From assembly GCA_004151065.3 (NCBI GenBank), contig NWUY0300034162.1:62637-92729 (forward strand): DNA of 30,093 nucleotides. The letters are read 5' to 3'. The DNA comes from Larix sibirica. Lineage: Eukaryota > Streptophyta > Pinopsida > Pinales > Pinaceae. Within the stretch, counting starts at the first letter, position 1. Every line of letters begins with the position of its first letter. Below the pieces are notes generated by a model that had not been told where the DNA came from, made no database searches, and worked only from the letters and a program-made list of their open reading frames with translations. Made by a program: the position numbers and the translations under genes. Shown in pieces: positions 9,034 to 19,956 of this stretch.

Positions 9034-9229
9034 TTTAAGTTGAAAGTTAAAAACAGTATAATTAAAAAAAATAATTAAACTTACATCATTCGCATTTTTA
9101 TTTCATTTTTATAAAAATATCCAATTGTTTTTATCATAATTGTTTTTATTTCATTTGCTCTGTCAAAAATGTTACTGTCATCGAAAAAAAGGGCATCGTG
9201 AAAACAAGCATTCATCCCTAAAATGATAA

Positions 9230-9318
9230 GCTGAAGAATACATTTTAAAATACATAACCACAAACACACCTTGTTCTTAGGCTGAATAATACATTTTAAA
9301 ATATATCAACACAAACTC
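9230..9318. repeat. 51-bp period tandem duplication
   Basis: GCTGAAGAATACATTTTAAA and the following bases at 9230-9267 recur as GCTGAATAATACATTTTAAA at 9281-9318. Both continue into an ACACAAAC-type tail. Confidence 0.85.
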
Positions 9319-11344
9319 ATCAAACCTAGTGTTTTTATTTTATTTTACATTATGTGAGATTCATAAATCAGCATAGAGTCATTTTAAAAAAGGATCTTGA
9401 ATTATTCAACACAATTGAGAAAATGTGTAATGCAATGTTTATGGTTTTAATTTATCTAATTTGTGTAGTTTTATATATATGCAGTTCTAAATATTTTAAA
9501 TCTAATTTGAGTCTATATGTTATTTTTTAAATATTTTATTATTATTTATAAAGGATACCTGTCAGCTATAGGATGAGCACAAAAAGAGTTACACATCTCC
9601 ACCTATGGACTGTAGAATGGGCCTCTTCGACTCAATAATTTCTTGTGAATCTTTGAAAAAGGATTTTAATTCCTTCATCTGTGATCTTCTTTTAGCTAAA
9701 CACAATAACCTATTTTTGTTGTTGATACCCTACTGACCTTGTTGATACCCTCAAGGATTTTAAAAAATTTATGAAGGTTGGTCTTGTAATGTGCAAGTTC
9801 CTTTTGTTTTGGGTTGCTACAGGTTTACTTATTGATACTTCTCCGCAAAATATCTACGCCTTTTTCCTTTTGAGTAATGGAATTTTAAAAGATTAAGTGA
9901 GAAATTACAGGCTTGTTGAAAAGATTTCGATTTTGAGTCAACATTCCAACCCTTTAATTCACTCAAGGAAGAGATAAAAAGCTTTAACTTGAATAAATTT
10001 ACTGTAAAATCTATGATTGAGTAAGTTACATGCAATATTGATTATGGATTTTATTGTGAAGGGTCATGGTCATGAAATATTGACGTTAAGATAACAGATA
10101 AACCCAGAAGCAACTCGAATATGGAAAACAAAGCTGGAGTTAAGGCTAAATGAAGATATGTTAGCCCATGTATGTTTGATTCTATAGGTTCATGTTTGAA
10201 TATAAAAGGAGTTTTAATTATACAGGCATATATTTAAAATGAACTCAACTATCCTAGGCCTGTTAAGAGAAATATTCAGAATCGAGAAGAGGTTGTATCT
10301 TTGGTTCAAAAATAATGAATAAAAATGTGCAGCAGACTTAAGGGGATGATATTTAGTATGAAAAACCTATTATAGTTATCTCAATTGGAAAACTTAAAAG
10401 AAATGAGACTGAAAGTTAAGACAGAAAGTCCAGACATATTTCAACTTCATTTGAGATTCTTGGTTTAAGATGGGAATAATAAAAACACGAACATTGTCAA
10501 TTTCATGCAAAGATGTTCGAAGATGATTATAATTTTATTTTAAGGGAATAAGTCTAACTATTCAGTCACCAGTTTTGATAGTTAAAATGGAATCAAATCA
10601 CATTTTGAATTTGAAAGGCAATGACAGTCTTCAAACTTTGTGATAATAGGGCAGTCAATAGAAAGAAGAGATCAACAGTAACATAAATAAAGGGATCTAT
10701 CACTCCATTGTTGCGTCAAAGAAATTTTATGAAAAGTTTTTCATTTGCCTTGATTGACAATCATTCCTTGAAGCTGAACTCAGTTAATGATATTTAAAAA
10801 GAAAAAGGAATGTTTGATTGGAAAAAGGGATGATCTTTCTCTATGTGAAATCTCTTTTATACAGTATTTGGATAGATGAAAGTAGACTATTGTTAACTGG
10901 AATTTCAATTTGAGGATGTATGCAAAGTTCAAAGAGGGGAGGTTATTGTATGATCATCCTGTCAAAGGAATGTTTAATCTCATATTGGTTATCTTTAAGC
11001 AAAAGAGCAAGTATCATCATCCCCTATCCCTTTTCATTTTGCATAATTTCTACATCAATTTTCCCTTTACATTTCCCATTGATATTCATTTCCCCCTTGC
11101 TCAAGAGTAACAGAAATTGAAGTGTGATGAGAAGAAAGATTACTCCCTCCCCTTTTCCCATTAAATATTAGTATGCATATGCAACTATTTAAGGGAGCCA
11201 CTAATAAATTGTTTAAATTACAAGTTATTTGATATATGAAGTTATTTTTTAAGTCCACACTATTCTTTTTCTTAACTTCTAGATGAGAATGGAAATAGAG
11301 GACAGCCAATGAATTAGCAAGGAGATGGTAATAGGAATAAAAGG

Positions 11345-11965
11345 TTGATATTTTCTATTCATTTTGATGCTAAGTCGAATGAATTTCGACAGATCTTGCA
11401 GTCTGATGTCTTCAATTTTGGTGGCCAAATCCAACAACCTCACATTCATCCTATCATTCTACCACCACCTACTCAGTCTCTACCTAGCATCCCCAAGGTT
11501 CTAGTTCCCCCACACGTCTCTATGCAGCCTGAACTAAATGATGGATGGAATCAGGTCCTCCTAGTTCAAGTTCAACCATTTGGAGTTAGGGGATGGCCTT
11601 CTAGATCACTACCACTCCATCCTCCTCCTCCATTGAACAAGCATCATTATCTTCCAATCCCTTCAAATGTTTAGCATGCTCAGCATTTACCTGATATTGA
11701 AATGCCTAAAGCTGCTCAAAGTCCTTCATTGGAAGATAAAGGAAAAAGACCTGCTAGAGCCCTCAGTCCTAACTCTTCAAAAGGTTCATCCCATTATGTA
11801 ACTTCCTGCCATGTTTTAGCCTAAAAAAGGACTTCCCATGTAGTAGAAGAATCAACCAATAAAAGGATGCTATCATTTGAGCAGGTTGGACAACCTTTAA
11901 GTCAAGGGAAATCAATGGATAATGAGAGAAGGATTAGTCCTTCTCCCCCAACATACTTTTCTTGA
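11345..11965 (+). pseudogene. Proline-rich decayed ORF, possibly LINE ORF1 C-terminal part
   Basis: An open frame from 11345 to 11674 continues in the same frame through single stops (about 11672 and 11822) to about 11965. It is rich in Pro, Ser, Gln and His (HPIILPPPTQSLPSIPK) and ends with a polar stretch including KGKRPARALSPNSSKGSS. The motif DGWNQV at about 11539 resembles EEGWNQV after the zinc knuckle of the LINE ORF1 at 502-1539, and both are followed some residues later by NK(F/H)H. It could therefore be the low-complexity tail of a divergent LINE ORF1, which would fit the LINE RT fragment 0.5 kb further on. A decayed host exon is the alternative. Confidence 0.35.
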
Positions 11966-12245
11966 GAATTGATTTGATTCTATTTTGATATTGGATACAT
12001 GACATTTTTTTATGATGAGATATGATTTTGGACATACACTTTTAGTTTTGGACAGATATGTAAAAATGTGGGAGGCGTGCATGTTTTATTTAAATGAATG
12101 CCTATTTATTTATCCCGAGTAACAAGGAGTTGATGGAATAATTGAATATTGGAAAAGGGGTCCTACCTATTTAGTGCTCTTATTATTATTCAATAATAAT
12201 TATTTATTATGCCCACGGGGGTAGAGAAATTGGTAATGAGCAATT

Positions 12246-12442
12246 NNNNNNNNNNNNNNNNNNNNNNNNNNNNNNNNNNNNNNNNNNNNNNNNNNNNNNN
12301 NNNNNNNNNNNNNNNNNNNNNNNNNNNNNNNNNNNNNNNNNNNNNNNNNNNNNNNNNNNNNNNNNNNNNNNNNNNNNNNNNNNNNNNNNNNNNNNNNNNN
12401 NNNNNNNNNNNNNNNNNNNNNNNNNNNNNNNNNNNNNNNNNN
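12246..12442. other. Assembly gap (197 Ns)
   Basis: A run of 197 undetermined bases. The left flank resembles a reversed LTR edge; the right flank is immediately LINE reverse transcriptase coding sequence. A single ambiguous base also occurs at 12891. Confidence 1.
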
Positions 12443-12860
12443 AAGAGAAATTGAGGAAGAGTTGGTCCACCACTTTGAAGATATTCTAATGGAGGACCAT
12501 CGAGATAGAATCCCTGAAATTGTTAGGATCACCAGTCTCATCCCCAAGCTGGTCACTAGAGAACACAATGATATGTTGAATAAAGCAATCTATATGCAGG
12601 AGGTGGAGGAATCCATGCACTAGATGGCCTTGGGGAAAGCTCCAGGACTAGATGGTTTTACAACCAATTTCTTCCACTTCTTTTGCGACATGATTAAGGA
12701 AGAGGTTCTGGCCATTGTGGAGGAATCTCGTAGGAATCGTGGAGTCTTGAAATACTTTAATGCTACCTTCTTAACTTTGATTCTGAAGGAGGATGGAGAT
12801 GACTCCCCGAGCAACTTCCGACCAATCGCCCTTTGCAATGTCATTTACAAGATCATTACT
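12443..12860 (+). mobile_element. LINE ORF2 fragment: reverse transcriptase N-terminal part
   Basis: One frame from 12444, with a single TAG at 12621, encodes the region before and at the start of a LINE RT domain. It has an acidic helix (REIEEELVHHFEDILMED), then LGKAPGLDGFTTNFFHFF, LKYFNATFLTLILKEDG and SNFRPIALCNVIYKIIT. These are RT motifs 0-2 of plant L1-type elements: KAPG-DG-, I-KE- and -RPI-L-N--YKI-. The frame stops exactly where a TG-starting LTR begins (12861), inside a strongly conserved motif, so a later LTR element split this LINE. The left part is lost in the assembly gap. The rest of the RT was not found to the right. Confidence 0.85.
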
Positions 12861-13232
12861 TGTTGAGATATTGTAACTTCTAAGAATATTNCCATGAAGT
12901 AGATATAGTGTGAAAGCAATATTTTAAAAAGACTTACTAGAAGGTTTTGCCAACTAGAAAACTCCTTCACTAGAATTATATAAAGGGGTAGAAGCAATGT
13001 AATAAGATGTTTTGCGAAGTATATTGTAATTGGATCTATGTTGATTTGGAGGTTTCCCCCTTTAAGAGGATAGTGAACATTTATTTTCATCAATAAAGGT
13101 ATTGCTATTGTGATATTTGGTTCTCTACAAATTTATACTAATGTGGTAATTATGCTAATTTCATTCTACTATCTTTCTTTATTATGTTATTTCTTCTTTG
13201 AATTTAATGTTCTTTTATTAAGTTGCATAACA
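12861..13232 (+). repeat. 5' LTR of the gypsy element
   Basis: Starts TGTTGAGATATTG immediately after the interrupted LINE codon and ends GCATAACA, two bases before a primer-binding site, giving 372 bp with TG...CA ends. ATTATATAAAGG at about 12974-12985 is a good TATA box and AATAAAGG near 13093 a possible poly-A signal. No matching 3' LTR was found. Confidence 0.7.
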
Positions 13233-13234
13233 TT

Positions 13235-13247
13235 TGGTATTAGAGCT
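13235..13247 (+). promoter_or_regulatory. Primer-binding site (initiator tRNA-Met type)
   Basis: TGGTATTAGAGCT differs by one transition within the TGGTATCAGAGC core complementary to the 3' end of plant initiator tRNA-Met. It lies two bases after the LTR end. Confidence 0.75.
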
Positions 13248-14204
13248 TTTTAATAAGTTGGAAATTTTATAATGGTGCCTATAAATAACATAGTGATCTA
13301 TATTTCAGTGCATAAATTTGTAGTCAGGTAAAAGTACACACAAGAAATCAAAGAGGTTCACTTTGTTGGACACCCTTGTAACCCCTATTGGTAACCCTTC
13401 GAGTAGTATTTCATCAAACAACACTTGTATATGAAATTTCACTTCCACATACCCTTGGGTATTTCAAAATTCCCCTAGGAAACTTGAAACTAACCTTAGA
13501 TAATCTGATCAACCATCTTGTTTCTACAGTGGAACTAATCATAGCACTTGGGAATATTACTCTCTAGTAACTAGGTAGCCAAGTAGTACAACTAAGGGCA
13601 TGGTTGAGCCTCCTTAGTTAGTTCCCTAAGATACTAGGTCGAGTACTACTCTTGGACCCTATGAGTATATCAAATAGCTATCACACCTAGCACTCCCTTT
13701 CCCTTGGGACCCTAAAATCCCTATCCTCCATGACTATTTCAAGGAATTCCTAAATAATTTATTGTATTAAGACTTTGGGAATTCTATCCACACAATAATA
13801 TTTGAGTGGGAGTAACACTCCACCAGGAGTAGAAAAAATAAAAGTTATGGGTCCTAATTGCACCCTTATTCTTGATTAATCTCAAAATAATACTTGTATC
13901 GATCTAATGACATTGACACCACTCTCTAGCTAAGAATCAAGGAGGTGATCTCTCCCACAAAGTTTCCCATGTGGAAACACTATATGATGTGTTGCAAAAC
14001 AGTTATACCAATAAACACTCATCTACTTAACAAAATCTTAATGACATCCATGCACATATTTCCAAATTGGGGTCACTTTCCAATTGGATCACCCACTTCA
14101 TGGCCCTATTTCCTTCATCATATTCAGGATACCCAGAGCCAAACCAACTTCCCCACAAGGAAGGACCTCACTCCACTCTAGTTGTCGTTGATCCAATGAC
14201 TTAA
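13248..14204 (+). other. Leader / N-terminal gag region of the gypsy element
   Basis: No intact frame is present. Some protein-like pieces occur (for example LDNLINHLVSTVEL near 13500), interspersed with stops. They may be the decayed leader and gag N-terminus. Confidence 0.4.
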
Positions 14205-14770
14205 ATGTGGAACATACTTCCTAAATTCAATCTCATGATATTTGATGGCTCAAACCACATCAAATGGGTCACTCAGATGGAACATTATTTTTCCTTACAT
14301 GGCATCATAGATGATATGATGAAACCTCAAGTGGGTGTCTTTTATTTGGATCTTGAATTCTAGGAATGGTGGCAACGGAACAAGAAATATTACAAGGGTT
14401 ATAACGCTTGGACACAATTCGGTTCATGTATCTATGGACATTTTGAAACAAATGCTCATTATTTGGGGCAACTAACCAAGCTCAAACAATTGGGCACAAT
14501 CAAAGATCTCATCTCATCTTTTGAGTATCTAACCATCCACACTGATGGCATGTCTAATAATTTTTACAATGAATGTTTCATTAGTGCTTTGGAAGAATAT
14601 ATATGTGCATAGGATTTAATGGCTTGTCCTATTACTTGATTGGATTCCACACAAAGAGATAGAGAAGCACAAAAGGTGATGAATGCTCAATTAAAAAAGA
14701 CCATATTTACTTGCCATCATTTTCCACCTACCTTCCCTTACACTAATCCCTCATGTATTTCCTACCTCTC
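14205..14770 (+). pseudogene. Gypsy gag (Retrotrans_gag-like) with three in-frame stops
   Basis: From ATG 14205 a single frame runs through TAG 14361, TAG 14610 and TGA 14637 to about 14765. It carries FDGSNHIKWVTQMEHYFSLH, WTQFGSCIYGHFETNAHYLG, LTKLKQLGTIKDLISSFEYL and ECFISALEEYI. These are the conserved blocks of the plant gypsy gag capsid domain (positions about 14240-14610). Further on, at about 14826-14875, YCNY-like residues followed by YYLGYKCKDKKK are the remains of the CCHC nucleocapsid knuckle, with most Cys/His replaced. In a live element it would form the virus-like particle; here it is nonfunctional. Confidence 0.85.
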
Positions 14771-14989
14771 AAGATACAAAATCTAACTCAAGCTTAAATG
14801 GTGGAGTTCCAACTCAATGGTCTTTACTACAACTATGATGAGAAATATTACCTTGGTTATAAATGTAAGGATAAAAAGAAATTATGGTCATTTCTACAGC
14901 ATTTTTTATGAGGAAGTTTGTGGAAGTGCCCATGAGGTCCCTCATATATTTTGGGAAGAAATTCTCCACACTAATCTATCGGATTAGGT

Positions 14990-16113
14990 CGAAACTTAGA
15001 TCTCCTTACATGGCTTGGCATAGATACCAACAGCCATGGCATAGATACTCTCTCAAATAAATTACAACTATATCTCCATATATTATCATCTCGCATCATA
15101 TAGAAAATATTCTTAAAAACAACCATTCATGCATTGTGGCTCAATTCCATTCCATTCAATATTTTTAGGCCCCTTTTCAACCCATTACTTCTAACATGCA
15201 ATTGGTCTTGTACAAACACAAATCCATATTTGACACTCCCAAAGGATCGCCCCCTTCTGGTTGTGAGCATGATCATTCTAATCCACTCATATATACCCAG
15301 TATCCTCCCACCCAATGTATGCTATCACCATACATGTTCTCAAAAAAAAAATTGAAAAGATAACTAAATAATTGTTGGATACTAGTGTCATTATCTCTAG
15401 TAGTAGCCCTTATTCTTCCCTAGTTTTTAAGGTCCTATAGAAATAAGGCGCTTGGAAAATGTGTCTTGACTTTTTTTCTTTAAACAAATTCATTGTCAAG
15501 GAAAAGTTTACCATTCCTATTATTTATGGCCTTATGGATGAGCTCAAGGGTGCTCAATAATTCACCAAAATTGATCTCCCCTTAGGCCATCATTAATTTC
15601 ACGTCAAGGAGAAGGATATTGCCAAAACTTTATTTTTCACTCATGAAGGCCAATATGAGTTCTTGGTGATGCCCTTTGATCTTTGCAATGCACCATCCAC
15701 CTTCCAAATTCTAATGAACAAAATATTTGCACCCTTTCTAGGTAACTTTGTCTTCATTTCTTTTATGACATCTTGCTCTATAGTAAAACTTGGCTATTAC
15801 ATGTCACCAATGTGGATCAAGTCTTGCAACTACTTGAGGATCATCAACTCTTTATTCAAAGGTCCAAATTTTCCTTTAGTTTTTTTTAGTGGAATATTTG
15901 GGACATATTGTTAGTCAGGAGGGTGTGCGTGTGGATCCAAAGAAAATTGAAGCAGTGAAGGATTGGCCTTTCCCTACAACTTTTAAAATACTAAGAGGCT
16001 TTCTGGGTCTCAATGGTTATTATAGAAAATTCATACATAACTATGGTGATATTGAATATATACTCACGTATTTTCTAAAAAAGAATGCTTTCCATTGGAA
16101 TTACATGGCATAA
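14990..16113 (+). pseudogene. Gypsy protease remnant and reverse transcriptase, frameshifted
   Basis: ISLHGLA at 15000-15020 is the usual residue block just before the retropepsin domain, but the DSG active-site core is missing, apparently by deletion. Then come IFDTPKGSPPSGCEHDHS (about 15220-15275), SSSSPYSS (15391), GAWKMCLDFFSLNK (15447), FTKIDL (15562), [12 protein letters not shown] (15669; Gly to Asp), and the region of the YxDD active site at about 15755-15775. A one-base loss there shifts the frame and removes one of the two catalytic Asp codons. The next frame continues [20 protein letters not shown] and GFLGLNGYYRKFI (15890-16040), the thumb/connection part of gypsy RT. Clear family identity, no activity possible. 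Confidence 0.88.
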
Positions 16114-16149
16114 AAGGTTTTCCGGAACTTAAAGGTTGTTCTATGTACC

Positions 16150-16534
16150 ACCCTTATATTCACTTTACCAACTTCACTAAAATATTTTTAATTGAATGTT
16201 ACACCTCATGTAAAGAATCATAGAAATACTCATGCAAGAAGACAAACCGTTGGCTTTTACTAGAAAACAACTTTGTGAGTAGCACTTGGGAAAAACATTT
16301 ATGAAAATAGATAATGGAAATATTGCATGTTGTGGGCATCTGGTGTACATACCTACTTGGACCACATTTACATATCAAAACCATTCATCAAAATATGAAA
16401 TAATTTCTGGGATAAAGAACTCTCCCTTGAGCAACAAAAATGAGCCACCAAATTGTTGGGATATGACCATGAGATAATTTACTAGAAAGGAAATGAGAAT
16501 GTGGTAGCTTATGCTCTCTCTCAAAAGTATGAAG
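16150..16534 (+). pseudogene. Gypsy RNase H domain, highly decayed
   Basis: Pieces of the domain appear in changing frames: a decayed start around 16190-16260 (FLIECYTSC, then a region resembling the usual RPVAF block), WEKHL near 16290, and NVVAYALSQKYE at 16498-16534, the hallmark ADALSR end of gypsy RNase H with Asp replaced by Tyr. Its place between RT and integrase supports the call. Confidence 0.7.
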
Positions 16535-16599
16535 TATAAGATTCCCTCTTTTCCCTCTCCTTCATTGTAGAAATGTTTGAATAACATCAATAATGAATG

Positions 16600-17830
16600 G
16601 TTCACATATCCCACACTCTCTACCAAGATCCATTAACATCAAAAGGAACCCCATCCATATCCAGGATACACTTGGAACAATGAAAATCTTCACTATAAAG
16701 GAAGCACATATTTGCACAAGAATTCATCATAGAAATCATGGGTGTTATCTTAGATACATTCATCCCCCATAGTCATTCATTAGGATTTCACAAAACATAT
16801 GAAAGGGTGAAACAACCATTTTTATGGGAAGGCATGAAGAAGGACATCCACACATTTGTGGTAGAATGTGACACTTTCCAATGACATAAAATAAATATAG
16901 TGAAACCTCCAAGTTGACTTCAATGACTTCTCATTCCACCTAAGTTATCTAACATTTCTATTGATTTCATTGTGGGGTTGCCAAAATATGTAAATAATTC
17001 AATAATCAGGGTTATGGTTGATTGCCTTTTAAATATGCTCATTTCCCCCCCTACCACTCCTTTTCAAGTCCTCTATGGTAACTCAAGTATTCATGGATCA
17101 TATATTCAAACTCCATGGTATGTCATAGTCTATTTTTATGGACCATGGCCCCACCTTTATTAAAAAATTTGGCAAGAATTGTTTTGAATCCAAGGAACTC
17201 AATTGAATCTCAACCCAACCTATCGTCCCCAAACTAGTGGTCAAAGTGAACATTTCAACAAGTGCCTTGAAGAATGTTTTTGGTGCTTCACTTCAAAGTG
17301 GAAATAAAAATGGGCTCAGTGGTTACCTATAGAAGAATGGTCGTATAAAAATTATCATGCTACCACTCAAATGAATCCATTTTAACCTATCTATGGAAAA
17401 AATTTCCCTCTCAATACTATCCTACTTACCATGCATCTCTAAGGTACAAGAGGTTGACAAAAAACTCACATCTCAACCTGACATTCCCTACACTCTCAAG
17501 GATAATCCAGTAATGGATCATAATAGGAAGGAACAAGAGGCTGATTAACATAATTCATAATGCCATTTTGCAAAAGGTATAAGGTATCACACTTCCTGCA
17601 TCCCTATAAGTATACCTCACTTAAGGCCAATCACCACCAAAATATTTATCCCAATTTTTGTGGGCCCTATAAGGTGCTCAAATGTGTTGGTCATGTGGCT
17701 TACAAATTGGAGATACCTAGCCACTCTAAGATTCATCCCATATTTCTTGTATCTTGATTGAAGAAATTCGTTGGCTCTAATTATCATGTTCAAACTAGCC
17801 TTCCAGAATTGGATGAAGAAGCTTCCATTT
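16600..17830 (+). pseudogene. Gypsy integrase, decayed
   Basis: At 16765-16880 the zinc-binding region is recognisable (HKTYERVKQPFLWEGMKKD, then ECDTFQ, with the second Cys of CxxC now Phe). The catalytic core begins SIDFIVGLPKYVNNSI at about 16956 and then loses a segment. It resumes around 17100-17180 and shows YRPQTSGQSEHFNKCLEE at 17221-17275, holding the catalytic Glu. The C-terminal part (17560-17757) has PYKYTSLKANHHQ, FCGPYKVLKCVGHVAYKLE and HSKIHPIFLVS, normal for gypsy integrase, followed by LPELDEEAS. No intact chromodomain follows. Multiple stops and frameshifts; dead. Confidence 0.85.
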
Positions 17831-17844
17831 AGTTGTCATCGACA

Positions 17845-17905
17845 AATGGAAATATTGTCTCCACCAATGGAAATATTGTCTCCACCAATGGAAAATGGAA
17901 AATGG
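17845..17905. repeat. 21-bp tandem repeat at the end of the integrase remnant
   Basis: AATGGAAATATTGTCTCCACC occurs twice in direct tandem (17845-17865 and 17866-17886), followed by AATGGAA repeats. In frame it would add STNGNIV repeats after the integrase tail. Confidence 0.9.
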
Positions 17906-18745
17906 ACCTGTCAAATATGGCCTTAGTTAAATAATAGGTGAAACGATGGGGATTGAATCACATGCACTTTATGTCACTAGAATTTTCACATGATCAACAT
18001 GCGTATTTTTTGGGCTCATAGTGTAGCTCACATGTTTGTTTTGTCATCATGTCAATATCCATGCATTTTATTATCCCTCCTAGGCTAAGAAATAGGTGGT
18101 AAAAATTTATGTTTACTGTGAACATGTGGCAAAACATTGTAATTACATGTTATCCCCAAGTAACCCTCAAGAAGGTTGTAAAAATTAAAGTTTCCTTTAC
18201 CTCTCTTGTTCATTTTTGCTCCATGAGTGTTTTCATTTACTATAACATGACCGCCACTTCAATACTAGTGGTAAGACTATAGTTATTTATCTTTTGATCT
18301 TAGTAGCATTCAACAATGATTTATTTATTGCAATATGGTATCTATATGCCTTGATCAACCAAGTTTGCACCTACCAATGTAGAAAAACCCTAACACATAG
18401 CCTTCTCTCCACTTTGAAGTCATATGCCTTGAGAACAACCACTAGGATTTCAATAGATAACTCCTTCTTCAAATGTTTCACTATAATATAAGCAATAGGG
18501 GCATCTAAGAGAGCATGTTGCAATTGAATTCCTCCATAAACTCCTAGGGCTCTACCCACTGCTATTAGTTCATTTCTATTGAATGAATACATCTACGCTT
18601 AAAAATAATAATAGGGCACTAGAAATGGTTCATCCCCACTTAAATAATAATAGGGTTGAAATAAAATGAATGGGCCTAGGAAACACCTCAATCATTTTCC
18701 TTTTGTAGTATGGCATCTATATACTAAATTACAACAAAATATTGG
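17906..18745. other. Noncoding or unassigned sequence
   Basis: No recognisable domain. A - strand frame at 18371-18592 (RNELIAVGRALGVYGGIQLQ) looks protein-like, but I cannot place it in a family. A 3' LTR for the gypsy element would be expected around here; none is evident. Confidence 0.4.
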
Positions 18746-18749
18746 TTCA

Positions 18750-18924
18750 AATTTAAATTGGAAATCAATTACTTATTCCATAGGAAAACTAATCAATGCC
18801 AAGTTGAGCTATAACTATGATTAGTAGTTGAACCTACCAAACTTAAATTGGAAATCAATTACTTATTCTATAGGAAAACTAATCAATGCCAAGTTGAGAT
18901 ATAACTATGATTGGTATTTAATCC
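18750..18924. repeat. 90-bp tandem duplication
   Basis: The segment TTAAATTGGAAATCAATTAC...AACTATGATTRGTA occurs at about 18753-18826 and again at about 18843-18916 with very few differences. It is well preserved compared with the surrounding sequence, so it is probably younger. Confidence 0.9.
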
Positions 18925-19063
18925 ATAGTTAACCCTAGCTTAATCTTATATAGTAGTCATTTTTCTTTTACCATGAGAATATTGGAAGTCAATAAAACAA
19001 TGAAAAGAAGCAATAATGTAAGAATGACCAAAATAGGTCAACAATTTCATCAAAAGACACCTA

Positions 19064-19284
19064 TGTTGGTTTGGATTATTTATGTGTTATAATTTTGGGT
19101 TTTATTATTAAATTCCAGACCCTAAAAGTTTGACGTAAAAGTGCCTACTTGCTGAATTTGGAAGATTCTAGTATTTTGCAGGGAGACTTTTAGTCACAAA
19201 TAGTTCCTATTGAATAGTTTATATATAGTTCTTGTTGTAATTAATTTATGTTTATATATAGTTCCTATTGAATAGTTTCCAACA
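19064..19284 (+). mobile_element. Possible short solo LTR
   Basis: Starts TGTTGG and ends CCAACA, a 6-bp terminal inverted repeat typical of LTRs, over 221 bp, with TTTATATATAG at about 19227 and 19253 as TATA-like motifs. Flanking five-base sequences (ACCTA / TATTT) do not match, so the ends may be coincidence. Confidence 0.25.
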
Positions 19285-19956
19285 TATTTATGCTCACTAC
19301 CCATAAGATCTTGGGGTCAATATAATGGCCTACCCTTCCCTATCACATAAGCGCAAGTATTCCCCTATTACTAGTATGTGATAGAACTATTATGTTTCAC
19401 CTTATTTCATTGGTGCAACCATGTATAATGTTTTCCTATTACTGGGTTGTAGTATAATCCCATATAATTACAATTGAAAAACTTAACTATAGATAATGGT
19501 GGTAGTGGATGTGCGGGTGAATTCTCCAACCTAGAACAAGCTTGCATTCTCTCCTAGATGGGGGGTTCATTTTCATTATTGGGGAGGTCAATTCAACAAA
19601 TGTGAATTGACTAGCCCTCCTTCTTTTTTTAAATAGACATGAACTTGCACATGCATTCTCGAGAATGTGTGTGCGTTGTTGTGTTGATTTGTCTTTGGGA
19701 TTAAAATGAGGCATTGCTGCATTGAGTTTTGGAAGAGACTTAAACCTATTTAAACAGGAATGTGGCCATGTTCCCTATAACACTTTTCAACACACATGTG
19801 TTCCTATTGCATTGAAAAGGAAAAGCAACTTCTTGTGAGCTCCCATGATCCAATGTTGAAGAGTTGTTGTTACAATTTACAAAAGTGGAAACAAAAGATT
19901 TTTTCTAAGAAAGTTTAGAGTTTATTTTATATCAACTAATTATATAATAAAATTCT

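Larger units (their letters stand above)
8765..11340. other. AT-rich noncoding sequence with simple repeats
   Basis: No gene is recognised. It holds an (AT)n microsatellite (9012-9033), a 51-bp tandem duplication (9230-9318) and members of a small dispersed repeat (about 8899 and 9371). A short frame at about 9913-10023 (KDFDFESTFQPFNSLKEE) has protein-like composition but stops on both sides, and I cannot assign it. Confidence 0.45.
12861..17905 (+). mobile_element. Ty3/gypsy LTR retrotransposon, degenerate, 3' LTR not found
   Basis: The order is 5' LTR (12861-13232), tRNA-Met primer site (13235), gag (14205-14770), protease remnant (about 15000), RT (15230-16113), RNase H (16150-16534) and integrase (16765-17830). 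RT-RH-IN order defines Ty3/gypsy. Every domain has stops, frameshifts or deletions, so the element is dead. The integrase tail (HPIFLVS, then LPELDEEAS) is followed by a 21-bp repeat and noncoding sequence. I looked for a second copy of the 12861-13232 sequence downstream and found none. The right end is therefore uncertain, and the element is either truncated or its 3' LTR has decayed beyond visual recognition. Confidence 0.8.

Noticed and set aside
9898-10023. Short protein-like frame on the + strand (KDFDFESTFQPFNSLKEE)
   Set aside because: About 40 codons with stops on both sides, no motif and no neighbouring coding sequence; too little to call a gene.
12200-12568. Open frames through the run of Ns
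   Set aside because: They are artefacts of undetermined bases.
18000-18270. Candidate 3' LTR for the gypsy element
   Set aside because: Compared by eye with 12861-13232, no consistent similarity beyond short AT-rich words was found, and there is no TTACT target duplication.
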